Positions 7,872-17,400 of a stretch of 64,000 bases of DNA are shown here, one piece after another. Within the stretch, counting starts at the first letter, position 1, and each line of letters opens with the position of its first letter. Source of the stretch: Haloactinopolyspora alba. Its GTDB lineage: Bacteria > Actinomycetota > Actinomycetes > Jiangellales > Jiangellaceae. The translations under genes and the position numbers were made by a program. Location: positions 62,001-126,000 of the forward strand of contig NZ_PYGE01000005.1 of the NCBI RefSeq assembly GCF_003014555.1, written 5' to 3'. The notes under the pieces were generated by a model that saw only the letters and a list, made by a program, of their open reading frames with translations, searched no databases and was not told the origin of the DNA.

Positions 7872-8780
7872 ATGGGGTACAGCGGTCTCATCTACGCGGC
7901 GATCGTCGCTGCGTGGGCCGCGTTTCTGGTGCCCCGGTGGGTGCGCCGGAACGAGGAGGTCGAACGCGCCCGCGAGGCCGACACCGCGCGCGGCGTCAGG
8001 GTGCTGCGGCGACGTTCGGGGTCCATCCACGCGCCACACCGGGCCGCCGAGGGCCAGCGCGAGGCGCCGGACGACCAGACCCCGGCGGCCGACACCGACC
8101 GGCCGGCGAGAACACAAGAACCCGCCGAACTGACCCCGGACCAGTTGGACGCGCTCTTCGGCGCGGCGGCGCTACGGCGGCGGCGGATTCTCGCGGTGCT
8201 CGTGGTGGCGACCGCCGTCGCGGCCGTGACAGCGCTGGCCGGGATCTCGCCCGCCTGGACGCCGGCGATGACGGTCGGGCTGACCGGGGTGTTCCTGGTG
8301 CTGGCCCGCCGCGCCGCGGTGCTGCAGGCACAACGCAGGCGCGAGGCCGCACGACGGGTTCCGGCGGAATCCGGCGGCGCCGCCCATGCCGTTGACGACG
8401 ACTCCGCGGACGAGGGCGAGCACGCCGTGGACGACGGCATCTCCGGGCGCCGGCTGGTCCTGCCGGACCCTGTCGAGAGCGCCGACGACGCCGACGGCTG
8501 GCAGCCCGTCCCGGTGCCGTTGCCGACCTACCTCACCAAGGCGAAGGCCCCGCGCCAGAGCCGCCGGATCGACCTCGGCCAGGAAGGGTCGTGGACGTCC
8601 GGTCGTCTCGACCCGGTCGGCTCGGTCGAGCTGCCGCGTCGTGCCCCGGACGAGCGGGCACCCGAGGCGCCGGACACCGCGGTGCCGGGCACCGCGACGG
8701 CAGACACGTCCGATGCCGCGGCGGAAAGCGACGCCGCCGTGTCGGACCTTCCGGAGCACCGCCGCGCCGTCGGCGACTGA
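7872..8780 (+). CDS. glpR: Divisome membrane protein GlpR/SepX
   Basis: A 302-residue membrane protein with the N-terminal segment YSGLIYAAIVAAWAAFLVPR, a cytoplasmic linker, a pair of hydrophobic segments near residues 99-145 (AVLVVATAVAAVTALAG and AMTVGLTGVFLVLARRA), and a long acidic C-terminal tail containing WQPVPVPLPTYLTKAKAPR. These match SepX of Streptomyces and GlpR of Corynebacterium, the membrane receptor of Glp. Reported roles are stabilising division septa and linking them to polar growth. A TAGCGT -10 at 7859-7864, seven bases from the ATG, suggests a leaderless mRNA with its own promoter. glp lies upstream in the same locus. Confidence 0.88.
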   Translation: MGYSGLIYAAIVAAWAAFLVPRWVRRNEEVERAREADTARGVRVLRRRSGSIHAPHRAAEGQREAPDDQTPAADTDRPARTQEPAELTPDQLDALFGAAALRRRRILAVLVVATAVAAVTALAGISPAWTPAMTVGLTGVFLVLARRAAVLQAQRRREAARRVPAESGGAAHAVDDDSADEGEHAVDDGISGRRLVLPDPVESADDADGWQPVPVPLPTYLTKAKAPRQSRRIDLGQEGSWTSGRLDPVGSVELPRRAPDERAPEAPDTAVPGTATADTSDAAAESDAAVSDLPEHRRAVGD

Positions 8781-8802
8781 CTGCCCCTCCGCTGCGAGCG
8801 AC

Positions 8803-8856
8803 GTGATGGGGGCGTGGCTAGTGGGGTGATAGCACCAGTAACCACGCCCCCATCAC
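8803..8856. terminator. 15-bp perfect hairpin between convergent genes
   Basis: GTGATGGGGGCGTGG at 8803-8817 pairs perfectly with CCACGCCCCCATCAC at 8842-8856, with a 24-base loop that contains a smaller GGTG-ATAG-CACC stem. It lies between the ends of glpR and the oxidoreductase on the other strand, so it most likely terminates both. Confidence 0.8.
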
Positions 8857-8888
8857 GGCTGAAACCGTGCTTCGACACCGCGACCCGC

Positions 8889-9815
8889 TCAGTCGCCGGT
8901 GGTGACGACGATCTTGCCGCGGGTGTGCCCGCCCATGCTCTCGCGGTACGCATCAGCCAGCCGCTCGAGCGGGTATGTCGACGACACGTCTACGGTGAGC
9001 TTGCCCGCGTCGGCCAGTTCGCCCAGCGAGGCGAGGTCGGCGCCGTCGGAGACCACCCAGATCCAGCGGCCGCCGTGCTGCTCGACCTCGGCGTCCGCGA
9101 TCGACGCGTGCCGGCCGCCGGGCGCGAGCACCGCCAGCGTCGTGTCCAGGACACCACCGACGAAATCCGCCACCACCGTCACGCTGTCCGGCGCGAGGCC
9201 ACGGACCCGCTCGGTCAGCCCGTCGCCGTAACTGACCGGCTCCGCACCCAGGGCGCGCAGGTGGTCGTGGTTGCGCTCGCTCGCGGTGGCGATGACGCGG
9301 GCACCCAGTGCCCTGGCCACCTGGACGCCTGTCTGGCCGACGCCGCCCGCGCCGCCGTGGATCAGCACGGTGTCGTCGGCGCCGACGCCGAGGCGCCGGA
9401 CGGTCTGGTATGCGGTGAGGCCCGCCAGCGGCAGTCCGGCCGCCTGCTCCCAGCTCAGCGACGCCGGTTTGCGAGCCAGCACCCGCGCCGGCAACGACAC
9501 GTACTCCGCGGCCGTGCCGTGCTGCACCTCGTCGCGGCGGCCGTTGGCGACGACCTCGTCGCCGACCTCGAACTGGTAGGTGTCGACGCCGAGCTCCTCG
9601 ACGACGCCCGCGACGTCCCACCCCGGGACGACCGGGAAGTGCACGTCCATGAGCGGGTCGAGGCCGCCGGCCATGAGCTTCCAGTCGACCGGGTTGACGG
9701 CCGACGCGACCACCCGGACGAGGGCGAAACCCGGCGGGACCTTCGGCTTCGGCCGGTCGGTGGTGAGTTCCAGGACCTCGGGACCGCCGTAGCGGGCGTA
9801 CGTCATCGCCTTCAC
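8889..9815 (-). CDS. NADP-dependent medium-chain oxidoreductase
   Basis: A 308-residue quinone-oxidoreductase-type MDR protein. It opens with K-A-M-T-Y-A-R-Y-G-G-P-E-V-L-E-L, then ASAVNPVDWKLMAGG, VVPGWDVAGVVEELGV, and the NADPH site VLIHGGAGGVGQTGVQVA near residue 150. It lacks zinc ligands. I chose GTG 9815 because it gives the usual M-K-A-x-T-Y start; the longer frame adds an unlikely basic stretch. It ends next to the 15-bp hairpin. The substrate is unknown; the family reduces enones and quinones. Confidence 0.85.
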   Translation of the reverse strand: MKAMTYARYGGPEVLELTTDRPKPKVPPGFALVRVVASAVNPVDWKLMAGGLDPLMDVHFPVVPGWDVAGVVEELGVDTYQFEVGDEVVANGRRDEVQHGTAAEYVSLPARVLARKPASLSWEQAAGLPLAGLTAYQTVRRLGVGADDTVLIHGGAGGVGQTGVQVARALGARVIATASERNHDHLRALGAEPVSYGDGLTERVRGLAPDSVTVVADFVGGVLDTTLAVLAPGGRHASIADAEVEQHGGRWIWVVSDGADLASLGELADAGKLTVDVSSTYPLERLADAYRESMGGHTRGKIVVTTGD

Positions 9816-9933
9816 ACTGGTGGCAACAGCGGGTGCCGGGAGGAGATTCCGGCCCCGCCGTGCGCCGTCGTGGCCGTGCCCCGCCGATTCGAAATCCACT
9901 GCCTCGGGGTGATAAAGTCACGTCGGTCTGCAC

Positions 9934-10007
9934 GGGGCTGTGGCGCAGTCTGGTAGCGCATCTCGTTCGCAACGAGAGGGTCAGGGGTTCAAATCCCCTC
10001 AGCTCCA
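9934..10007 (+). tRNA. tRNA-Ala (anticodon CGC)
   Basis: The cloverleaf folds completely: acceptor GGGGCTG with CAGCTCC (one G-T pair), D-stem GCGC/GCGC, anticodon stem TCTCG/CGAGA with loop TTCGCAA, and T-arm AGGGG-TTCAAAT-CCCCT. The anticodon CGC reads GCG alanine codons, abundant in this GC-rich genome. The discriminator is A; a complete CCA does not directly follow it, so CCA is probably added after transcription. Confidence 0.96.
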
Positions 10008-10055
10008 CCCACGTCAGAAGCCGGATCACCCGATCCGGCGCCGAAGGCGCACGAG

Positions 10056-11177
10056 TCAGCCGCAGAAGGCCTCGTCCAGGAACGCGTCGACGGCGGCGTC
10101 GGTCTCACCGCTGAAGTCGGGCGTGAGCGCGATCGTCACCTGACGGCGCCGGTCCGGTGTGGAGTACGACCAGGACTGGTACCCCAGGGCGTCGCCGTCG
10201 TTGCCGTAGACGCGGACTCCGCACGAGGTGTCCTGCCAGGCCAGTCCGAGACCGTACGTTCCGCCCTCGATGCCCGGCGTCCGCATCTCGTCGAGCAGGT
10301 GGTCCGGGAGCAGGCGCCCGCCGAGCAGTGCGTCGACGAACCGGTTGAGGTCCCTCGTCGTGGAGATCATTTCGCCGCCCGCGCCGAACAACGACGGATT
10401 CATCTCGGTGAAGTCGACGAGGTCGAATTCGCCGTCGCGCAGCACCGGGAGGTAGCCGTGCGGATGCGGCCCGCGAATCCGCGGGAACGTCCCCGGGACC
10501 GAGGTGCCGTGCAGCCGCAACGGCCGGATGATCCGGCGCTCGATCTGCTCGCCGTAGGTCCGGCCGGTGACCGCCTCGATGATCTGGCCGAGCAGGAGGT
10601 AGCCGGTGCTCGAGTACGAGAAGTCGCTGCCCGGTGGTTCGAACGCCGGCGGGTGGGCCACGCCGCGCTCGACCAGTTCGGTCGGGTCCCAGGTTCGCCA
10701 GCGGTTGTCCAGGATGAAGTCCGACTCCGGTGGCATCGGCAGCGTGTCCTGGTAGTCGTACAGCCCACTGGTGTGATCGAGCAGCTGGCGCACGCTGATG
10801 CGATCACCGTCCGGGACGGCTCCGGGCAGCCACGTCTGCACCGTGTCGTCCAGCCGCAGCCGGCCCTCGTCGACCAACTGCAAAGTGACGGTGGCGACGA
10901 ACGTCTTCGTGATGCTGCCCACCCGGAATCGGCCGTTGACCGGGACGGTCCGCGGCTTGTCCCGTTCGGCGGTGCCGCTGGTGGCACGCCACACGCCGTG
11001 CTCGTCACGCACCTCCGCCAGGGCGCCCACAGCGCCGGCGGCAACGACGCCGTCCAGCCGTTCCCGCAGCTCGGCACGGTCGGCTTCATCCGGCGCGGCA
11101 GTTGTGGCAGCGGCCGGTGCCGCGGTCACCGCCAACGCCGTCGTCGTGGCCACCAACGCCCGAAACGCTCGCTTCAT
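10056..11177 (-). CDS. Secreted serine hydrolase (DD-peptidase / class C beta-lactamase fold)
   Basis: A 373-residue exported protein with signal peptide RAFRALVATTTALAVTAAPA. The penicillin-recognition fold is shown by FRVGSITKTFVATVTL (catalytic S-x-x-K), LLDHTSGLYDYQ, and FSYSSTGYLLLGQII (Tyr motif). Homologs are D-alanyl-D-alanine carboxypeptidases, esterases or peptidases outside the membrane. The third motif, usually H-x-G, appears as YGNDGDALGY, so its chemistry may differ. ATG 11177 follows a strong GGGAGGA ribosome site; the longer frame upstream has none. The 3' end faces the tRNA-Ala gene. Confidence 0.88.
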   Translation of the reverse strand: MKRAFRALVATTTALAVTAAPAAATTAAPDEADRAELRERLDGVVAAGAVGALAEVRDEHGVWRATSGTAERDKPRTVPVNGRFRVGSITKTFVATVTLQLVDEGRLRLDDTVQTWLPGAVPDGDRISVRQLLDHTSGLYDYQDTLPMPPESDFILDNRWRTWDPTELVERGVAHPPAFEPPGSDFSYSSTGYLLLGQIIEAVTGRTYGEQIERRIIRPLRLHGTSVPGTFPRIRGPHPHGYLPVLRDGEFDLVDFTEMNPSLFGAGGEMISTTRDLNRFVDALLGGRLLPDHLLDEMRTPGIEGGTYGLGLAWQDTSCGVRVYGNDGDALGYQSWSYSTPDRRRQVTIALTPDFSGETDAAVDAFLDEAFCG

Positions 11178-11359
11178 CCAGTCCTCCCGGTGAGTGGGTC
11201 GTCGGCGACGAGTCTGGCCCGAGCAGGCGACGGGACACATCGGGGAACGCCCTCGATCTTCCCCTGGGTGAGGTGTGTGTGCCCGGGGTGACTGGGAAGG
11301 CAACTGTCGACCGCCATGTCATCCTTCGCTGACACGCAGGCTGGACAACCCATGACGAC

Positions 11360-11394
11360 GGCGCCTCCGGGATCAGGGAGATCCCGGAGGCGCC
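11360..11394 (-). terminator. 14-bp hairpin terminator after the subtilase gene
   Basis: GGCGCCTCCGGGAT at 11360-11373 pairs perfectly with ATCCCGGAGGCGCC at 11381-11394 around a 7-base loop. It lies about 30 bases beyond the stop of the minus-strand protease gene and upstream of the next minus-strand gene, so it separates the two units. Confidence 0.85.
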
Positions 11395-11425
11395 GATCGG
11401 GCCCTTCGTCAACTGCCGAGGACCG

Positions 11426-14400
11426 CTACGTCCCCGGGCGCGGGTCCTCCAGGACCTTCAGCGTGCTGAGAATCGGGTCGCGCTCCCCGTTCTCGCCGAT
11501 CAGCTCGACCGTCAGGTCACCGCCGGTGTGCTCGACGGTGACGGTGTGTGTGTCGGCGGCGAGTGCACCCGCTTCCGTCTGAACGTCGTGGTCGTACAGC
11601 ACGACCTCGCCGTTCACCAGCACGTCGAAGGGACGCTCGCCGGCCTTGACGTTCGCGATCTCGGCGAAGCCGAGCCCGATGACGTACCTGCCGGCGGGTG
11701 CGTCCTCGAACACGTAGGAGAAGGTCCGACCGGTCCGCTGGGTGCGGAACAGGTCGTCGTCCTCGGTGCCCGCGATGTCGGCGCTCGTGGAGTCGGCGGT
11801 GCCGTCGACATGACCCCACGACCCGTTCGCCAGGGCCTGGTCCGCGGACCACACGAAGCCGTCCGTGCCGGTGAGCGACGGGCCGCCTGCGTTGACGCCG
11901 ACCCAGTAGGCCGACGAGCCCAGGCGAGCGGGCACCGGCTGGTCCGGCGTCCTGCCCGCGTTCGACGACACCAGCACGGCTCCGGTGAACAGGCCCGGTT
12001 CCACGGCCGAGGTGTCGGCCGTCGCCGTGACCGTGGTCGACTCACCCACGCTGAGCTCGATCTCGCCCGCGACAGCGTCGCCGGTGAGCGAGAGCCACGG
12101 CAGGTCGGCGGGCTCACCCGGCCCGTCCCCGTCGCTGCGCTGATGCTCGGCGACCGTGACGTCGAGCGGGGCCGAGCCCGTGTTGGTCACGGTCATCTCG
12201 GCGGTGGCCGTCTGGTCCGGGCCGAGGAGCCAGTCGAGGTTGTCGCCGCTGACCTCCGCGACGCCCGTGGCCAGTTCCGTGTCGAGCGTCTCGGACTGCC
12301 CCCGCTCGGTGAAGGTGACCGTCTCGGTGGTCGCGACGTAACCGGGACTCGAGACCTCCACCGTGTGCTCGCCGAGCAGCATCTGGGCCTTCCAGAGCCC
12401 CTGCTCGTTGGTCGTGGCCGTGCGGGTGTCACCATCTGCGGTCGTCAGCGTGACGGTTGCGTCGGCGACCGGCTCGCCGTCGTTCGCGTCGGTGACCGCG
12501 CCCTCGATCATCCCCGACGCCGGGAGGGTGAACTCCAGACCCGTGCCGGCCGTCAGCACGGGCTCGTCGAAGGAATGGACGATGGAGTCTCCGGCGAGGT
12601 TCTCGATACCGACCGTCGCCGAGGCGCCCTTGGTCAAGGGGTGTTCGCCGCCGACGCCGTCTCCGTACCCGATCTGGATGCGTCCGTCGGCCACGAGGGT
12701 GACCGAGAAGCTCACCCGCTGCTCGGGTGCGTCGTCGAACGTGACGTCGCGGTACTCGATGACCTGCGCGTCCAGGCCGTCCACCTCGGTCGTGCCGATG
12801 TAGATGCCGCCCTCGTCGTCGATGTGCAGGTAGTCCCAGAACGGATAGATCGCGTCGGCGCCACGCGTCGGAAGGTCCTTGTTGTTCGCGTTGGTCCGGC
12901 TCCGATCGAAGGTCAGCATGCCGGTCGGGGACACGCACACCCCGTCCCACGTCGTGTCGTAGAAGGGGAAGTCGAACTCGAACCACAGCACTCCGCACCC
13001 GAAGGAGCCGGCCCAGCCCGTCCTGGTCGTGCCCTCGCGGTACAGGCCGGTCGTGACCTCCATCTCGTACGAACGGCCCGCGGGTACGACGGGTACCTCC
13101 TCCGGTTCCTCCGGCTCGGGCTCCGGGTCGGGTGTCTCGGCGGCGCCGCGCGGGTCGAGCGTCACGCGCAGGGACGCGATGCTCGGGGCGCGCATCCCCT
13201 TGGAACCCCTGAGCTCCACCGTCAACGGACCACCGGAATGCTCGACGACGGTGGTGCGCACGTCCGCGGCTGCCGTGCCGACGTTGCTCGCGGCGTCGTA
13301 GGCGTAGTGGGTCAGTTCGCCGTTCACGAGCACGTCGAAGACGCGTTTGCCTTCGGCGGCGTGCCGGATCTCCGCGAAGCCGAGATCGAGGACGTACGTG
13401 CCCTCGGGGGCGTCGTCGAACACGTAGGTCGTGTCCTGACCCCGGGCGGCGCGCTGAGCCTGGAACAACGCGTCGTCGGTGGTGCCGTCCACGGCATCGT
13501 CGGTGGTCATCGTCCTGGTCTTGCCCTGATGACCCCACGATCCCTCGGCGTAGGCCTGGTCCGCGGACCACGCGAAGCCGACGCCGTCGGTGAACGCCTG
13601 CCCACCGGCGTTCACGCCGACCTGGTACTCGGTCGTCGTGAGCGTCACCGGAACGTACTCCTTGGACTGACGGCCGGCATCGGACGTCACCAGGATGTTC
13701 GCGGCGAGGACGCCGGGATCGGCGTTCTGCGTGGAGAGGGAGACGTCGACCGTCATCGACTCACCAGGGTCGAGCGTGCCACCCGTCGCGGACAACGAGA
13801 GCCACGGCAGGTCGGTGGTCAGGTCGTCCTCGACGTCGACCAGCAGCACCTCGTCGGCGATCTGGTCGACGGCCCACAGCGCTCCGGTGACGTCGGTGGC
13901 GAGGCCGCCACCCTGCCCGCCTTTCGTGTCCGGGAACCACCAGGCATTGACCAGGGAGCAGTCGTCCGGATTGATCTGCCACAGCCGGCTGCGGTAGTTG
14001 TCCCGGTCGGAGTACCAGATGGTGTCCGACGCGGCGTTGTAGGCCAGGCCCATCACCGCGCGTTCGGGAGGAACGCAGTGCGACAGCAGCGCGCCCGGTG
14101 TCTCGTGCGAGGTGCCGGCGACCGTGCCGATCCGGCCGTTTCGCCGGCCGCCGACGTAGAACACGTCACGGTCCGCGTTGTACGCGAGGCCGGTCAGTTG
14201 GATGCTGGACCACTCGCCTTTGATCTCGCGGGTCTTCTCGCCGGTCTCCCGGTCGAAGCAGTGGATGTAGCTGGCCGGGCTGTCCTCCATCTGGCACATG
14301 TCGCCCGTCAGCGTGTCGAGTGCCATGTCGAACGCCTTGAAGTCGGGGTTCCACGCCGCCGCGAACTCCTTACCGGTCTTCTGGCCGGTCACCGTGAACT

Positions 14401-17400
14401 CGGTGTTGGTCTCCGAGTCGTAGTCGTGGACCCACACGTCACCGTCGTAGCCGAGGCCGGTCGGTTCGCCCTCGCCGTCGGGGATCGGCTTGAAGCGGGC
14501 GAGAACGTCGCCGCCGGCGAGCGTGCCGAAGGTGTCCTCGGTCTCCGCGGCGTTACCGGCGGGCTTGTGGGTGCCGTCGTCCGCGTCGGACGGCGCGTGC
14601 CCGTCCGGTGCATCAGGTGCGTCCGGTGCGTCGGCTGCCCAGCGCTCGAGGTCGATGCTGGTCTGCCCGCCCTCGGCGGTGCGCGTCACGACCTCCGAGT
14701 CGTCGAGCTCGGGGTGGCGGCCCACCTCGGCGAGGTCGAACGTGACGGGGGCGGATCCGGAGTTGGTGAGGGTCAGCGACCCCGCGCCTTTCTGGTCGGT
14801 GCCGAGCACGGCGTCCAGGCCGTCGGTGGTCACGTCGGTGATGCCGGTCGTGAGCCTGGCCTCGACCTGGGTCGACGCGTAGAGCTCGTCCAGCGAGAAC
14901 TCGTACGTCGCGGTTTCGTAGTCGTCCGCCGAGACGGTCATCGTGTAATCGCCGGTGGGCAGCTGACGGTGGAAGGCTCCGGTCGCGTCGATGGTGAGGC
15001 TCTCGATGACGCCGCTGTCGTCCGCGATCGAGACCTGGGCACCCTCCACGGGCAACCCGTCGTTCTCGTCGATCACTGTGGCGTCGAGATAGCCGAAGTC
15101 GGGCATGTCGTAGGTGACGACGAGCCCGTCGTGCAGCACGGGCGCCTGGTGCGAGAACCGGATCCCGGCCACGTCGCCGGGACCCTGGATGCCGGTGGTG
15201 GCCGTGGAGCCCGCGCTGAGCGGCCCGTCCGCGCCCACGCCGTCGCCATAGCCGATGATCACCGTGCCCGACCGGGTGAACGTGACCGAGAAGTTGATCA
15301 CCGCCTCCGTGACGTTGTCGGTGGCCTCGATGACGACGTCGCGGTACTCGACCACGAACGCGTCCTCACCGTCCACGGTGGTCGCCGCCGTGTAGATGCC
15401 GCCCTCGCCGAGGTCCAACGCGCGGTGGGTGTAGAAGGGAAAGACCGCCCGTTCCGGCCCGCCAGGTTTCGCCGTCCGTTCGGGGGTGATCAGGCCCCGC
15501 TTCCCGACTTTGAGGGAGTCGAACGAGCCGTCATAGAACGCGACGGGGAACGGCAGATCCACGTCCCCCCAGACGCCGTAGGTGCTGAACTCGACCTTGT
15601 CCGTGCCGCGCCGGTAGTCCCCCTCGGACACGGCGCAGCTGTACCCGCCGCCGTCCACGAAGAGCTCGACCGGGACGGTCATGGACTCCGCGCCGTCGAC
15701 TGTCAGCGCGACGTCGGTGGGCGAGAAGCAGGCGTTCGGTTTCACGGCGATGGTGTAGTCGCCGACCGGAACGTCGGCGATCGCGAACGTGCCGTCGTCA
15801 CCGGTGTGGACGGTGGACAGCGGCGTGTCCTCGACCGTGACGTCCGCGTTGGGGACCGGCTCGCCGTCGTCGGTGACGACCGTGCCGGTCACGTCGTGCC
15901 GCTCGGCAGGCTCGAGGGTCGCGTCGGACGTGGTGCCCTCGTCGATGGTGATCGTCACGTCGGTGGTCGAGGAGACGTAGCCGAACTTCGTCGTGGTGAC
16001 CTCGTAGTCGCCGGCGAGCAGCCGCAGCGAGAAGGTGCCGTCCTCGCCCGTCGTCGTGGTGCGCGCGTGCGTGCCCTCGGCCGAGATGGTGGCGCCGGTG
16101 AGCGGTTCGCCGTCGGGGCCGGTCACGGTGCCGGTCAGGTCACCGGCTCCGCCGGCTTCGATGCCGGCGTTCACGAGCGCGAGGGCGTCCAGCTTTCCCT
16201 CGCCCCAGGTGGGATTGTCGTCGGCGGTGCCACCGCAGGTGGTGTCGTCGACGTCGCGTGCGGTGTCGTCGAGCAGGGCGCGGGTGCTGGCGATGTCGCC
16301 CACGAGGGCCGGTACAGCAGACCACAGCAGCGCGACGGCGCCGGTGACGTGCGGTGCCGCCATCGACGTGCCCCCGATGGTGTTGTAGCCGCCGTCGTGC
16401 CAGGCCGACCGGACCTGAACTCCGGGCGCGGCGATGTTCGGCTTGATCTCGCCGTCCTGGCCAGGACCGCGGGAGGAACCGGGGGCGATCTCGCCGTTCT
16501 CACCGTAGGAACCCACCGAGTAGGTGAGGATCCGCGACCCCGGGCTGCCCGACGTCTGGCACTGCGGACCGTTGTTGCCGTTGGACCACACCGAGAACAT
16601 GCCTGCGGCATTCCAGGCGGTGATGATGTCCTCCATGAACGGCTCGTTGGTCGGCGCCTCCGAGCCCCACGAGTTGTTGATGACGTGCGGGCGCCTGGCT
16701 GGGTCGGGGTCGCTGCCGTCCGCGCGGGTCGGCGCGAGCATCCACTGCGCGGAGGCGATCATGTCCTCCGTGGAGCAGGTCTCGCAGCCGTTCGCCGCGA
16801 TCCACTCCGCGGCCGGGGCGACGCCGATCTTGTTGTCTTCTCCGTCGTCTCCCAGCACCGTGCCGATCGTGTGTGAACCGTGCCCGTCCAGGTCGCACGG
16901 GCCGGCCCCGTCCGGGCAGACGTCCGCGACGTCGAGGAAGTTGTAGTCGTCGTCGAAGCTGCCGGTCGCCGGGTCGTACCCGCGGTACGCGTCCATCAGG
17001 GAGGCGTGATCGCCGTCCACACCGGTGTCCAGTCCCGCGACGGTGATGCCCTCGCCGGTGATCCCGGTCGCCCAGACGTCGTCGGCGTTGATGTCGCGCA
17101 CGCCCCACTCGGGGGTCGCGTCGGCGGACGTCGCCGTATCGGTGACCTTCGGTTCCTCCAGCTCGAACTCCTCGGCCTCGCTGATCTCCGCCACTGTGGA
17201 GTGCAGCGCGAGGTCGGTCGCCAGCTCGGCCGAGCCGTTCTGGACCAGGATGGCGTTGCTCACCCAGTACGACTCGTAGTCGACGCCGTTCTCGTCGAGC
17301 TCGGCGACGACATCGGCTTGGGCCTTCGTCGCCGACGTGCGCAACGCGTCGTAGACGGCCCGGCCGCGCTCGGCCCAGTCGTCGATCTGCCGCGCCTCGG

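Noticed and set aside
9934-10056. tRNA-Ala as an integration site
   Set aside because: I saw no integrase gene and no repeat of the tRNA 3' end downstream, so there is no sign of an inserted element here.
11528-16876. 1,782-codon plus-strand frame opposite the subtilase gene
   Set aside because: It is an antisense shadow caused by high GC at third positions; it lacks domains and is rich in Arg, Val and Gly as expected of such frames.
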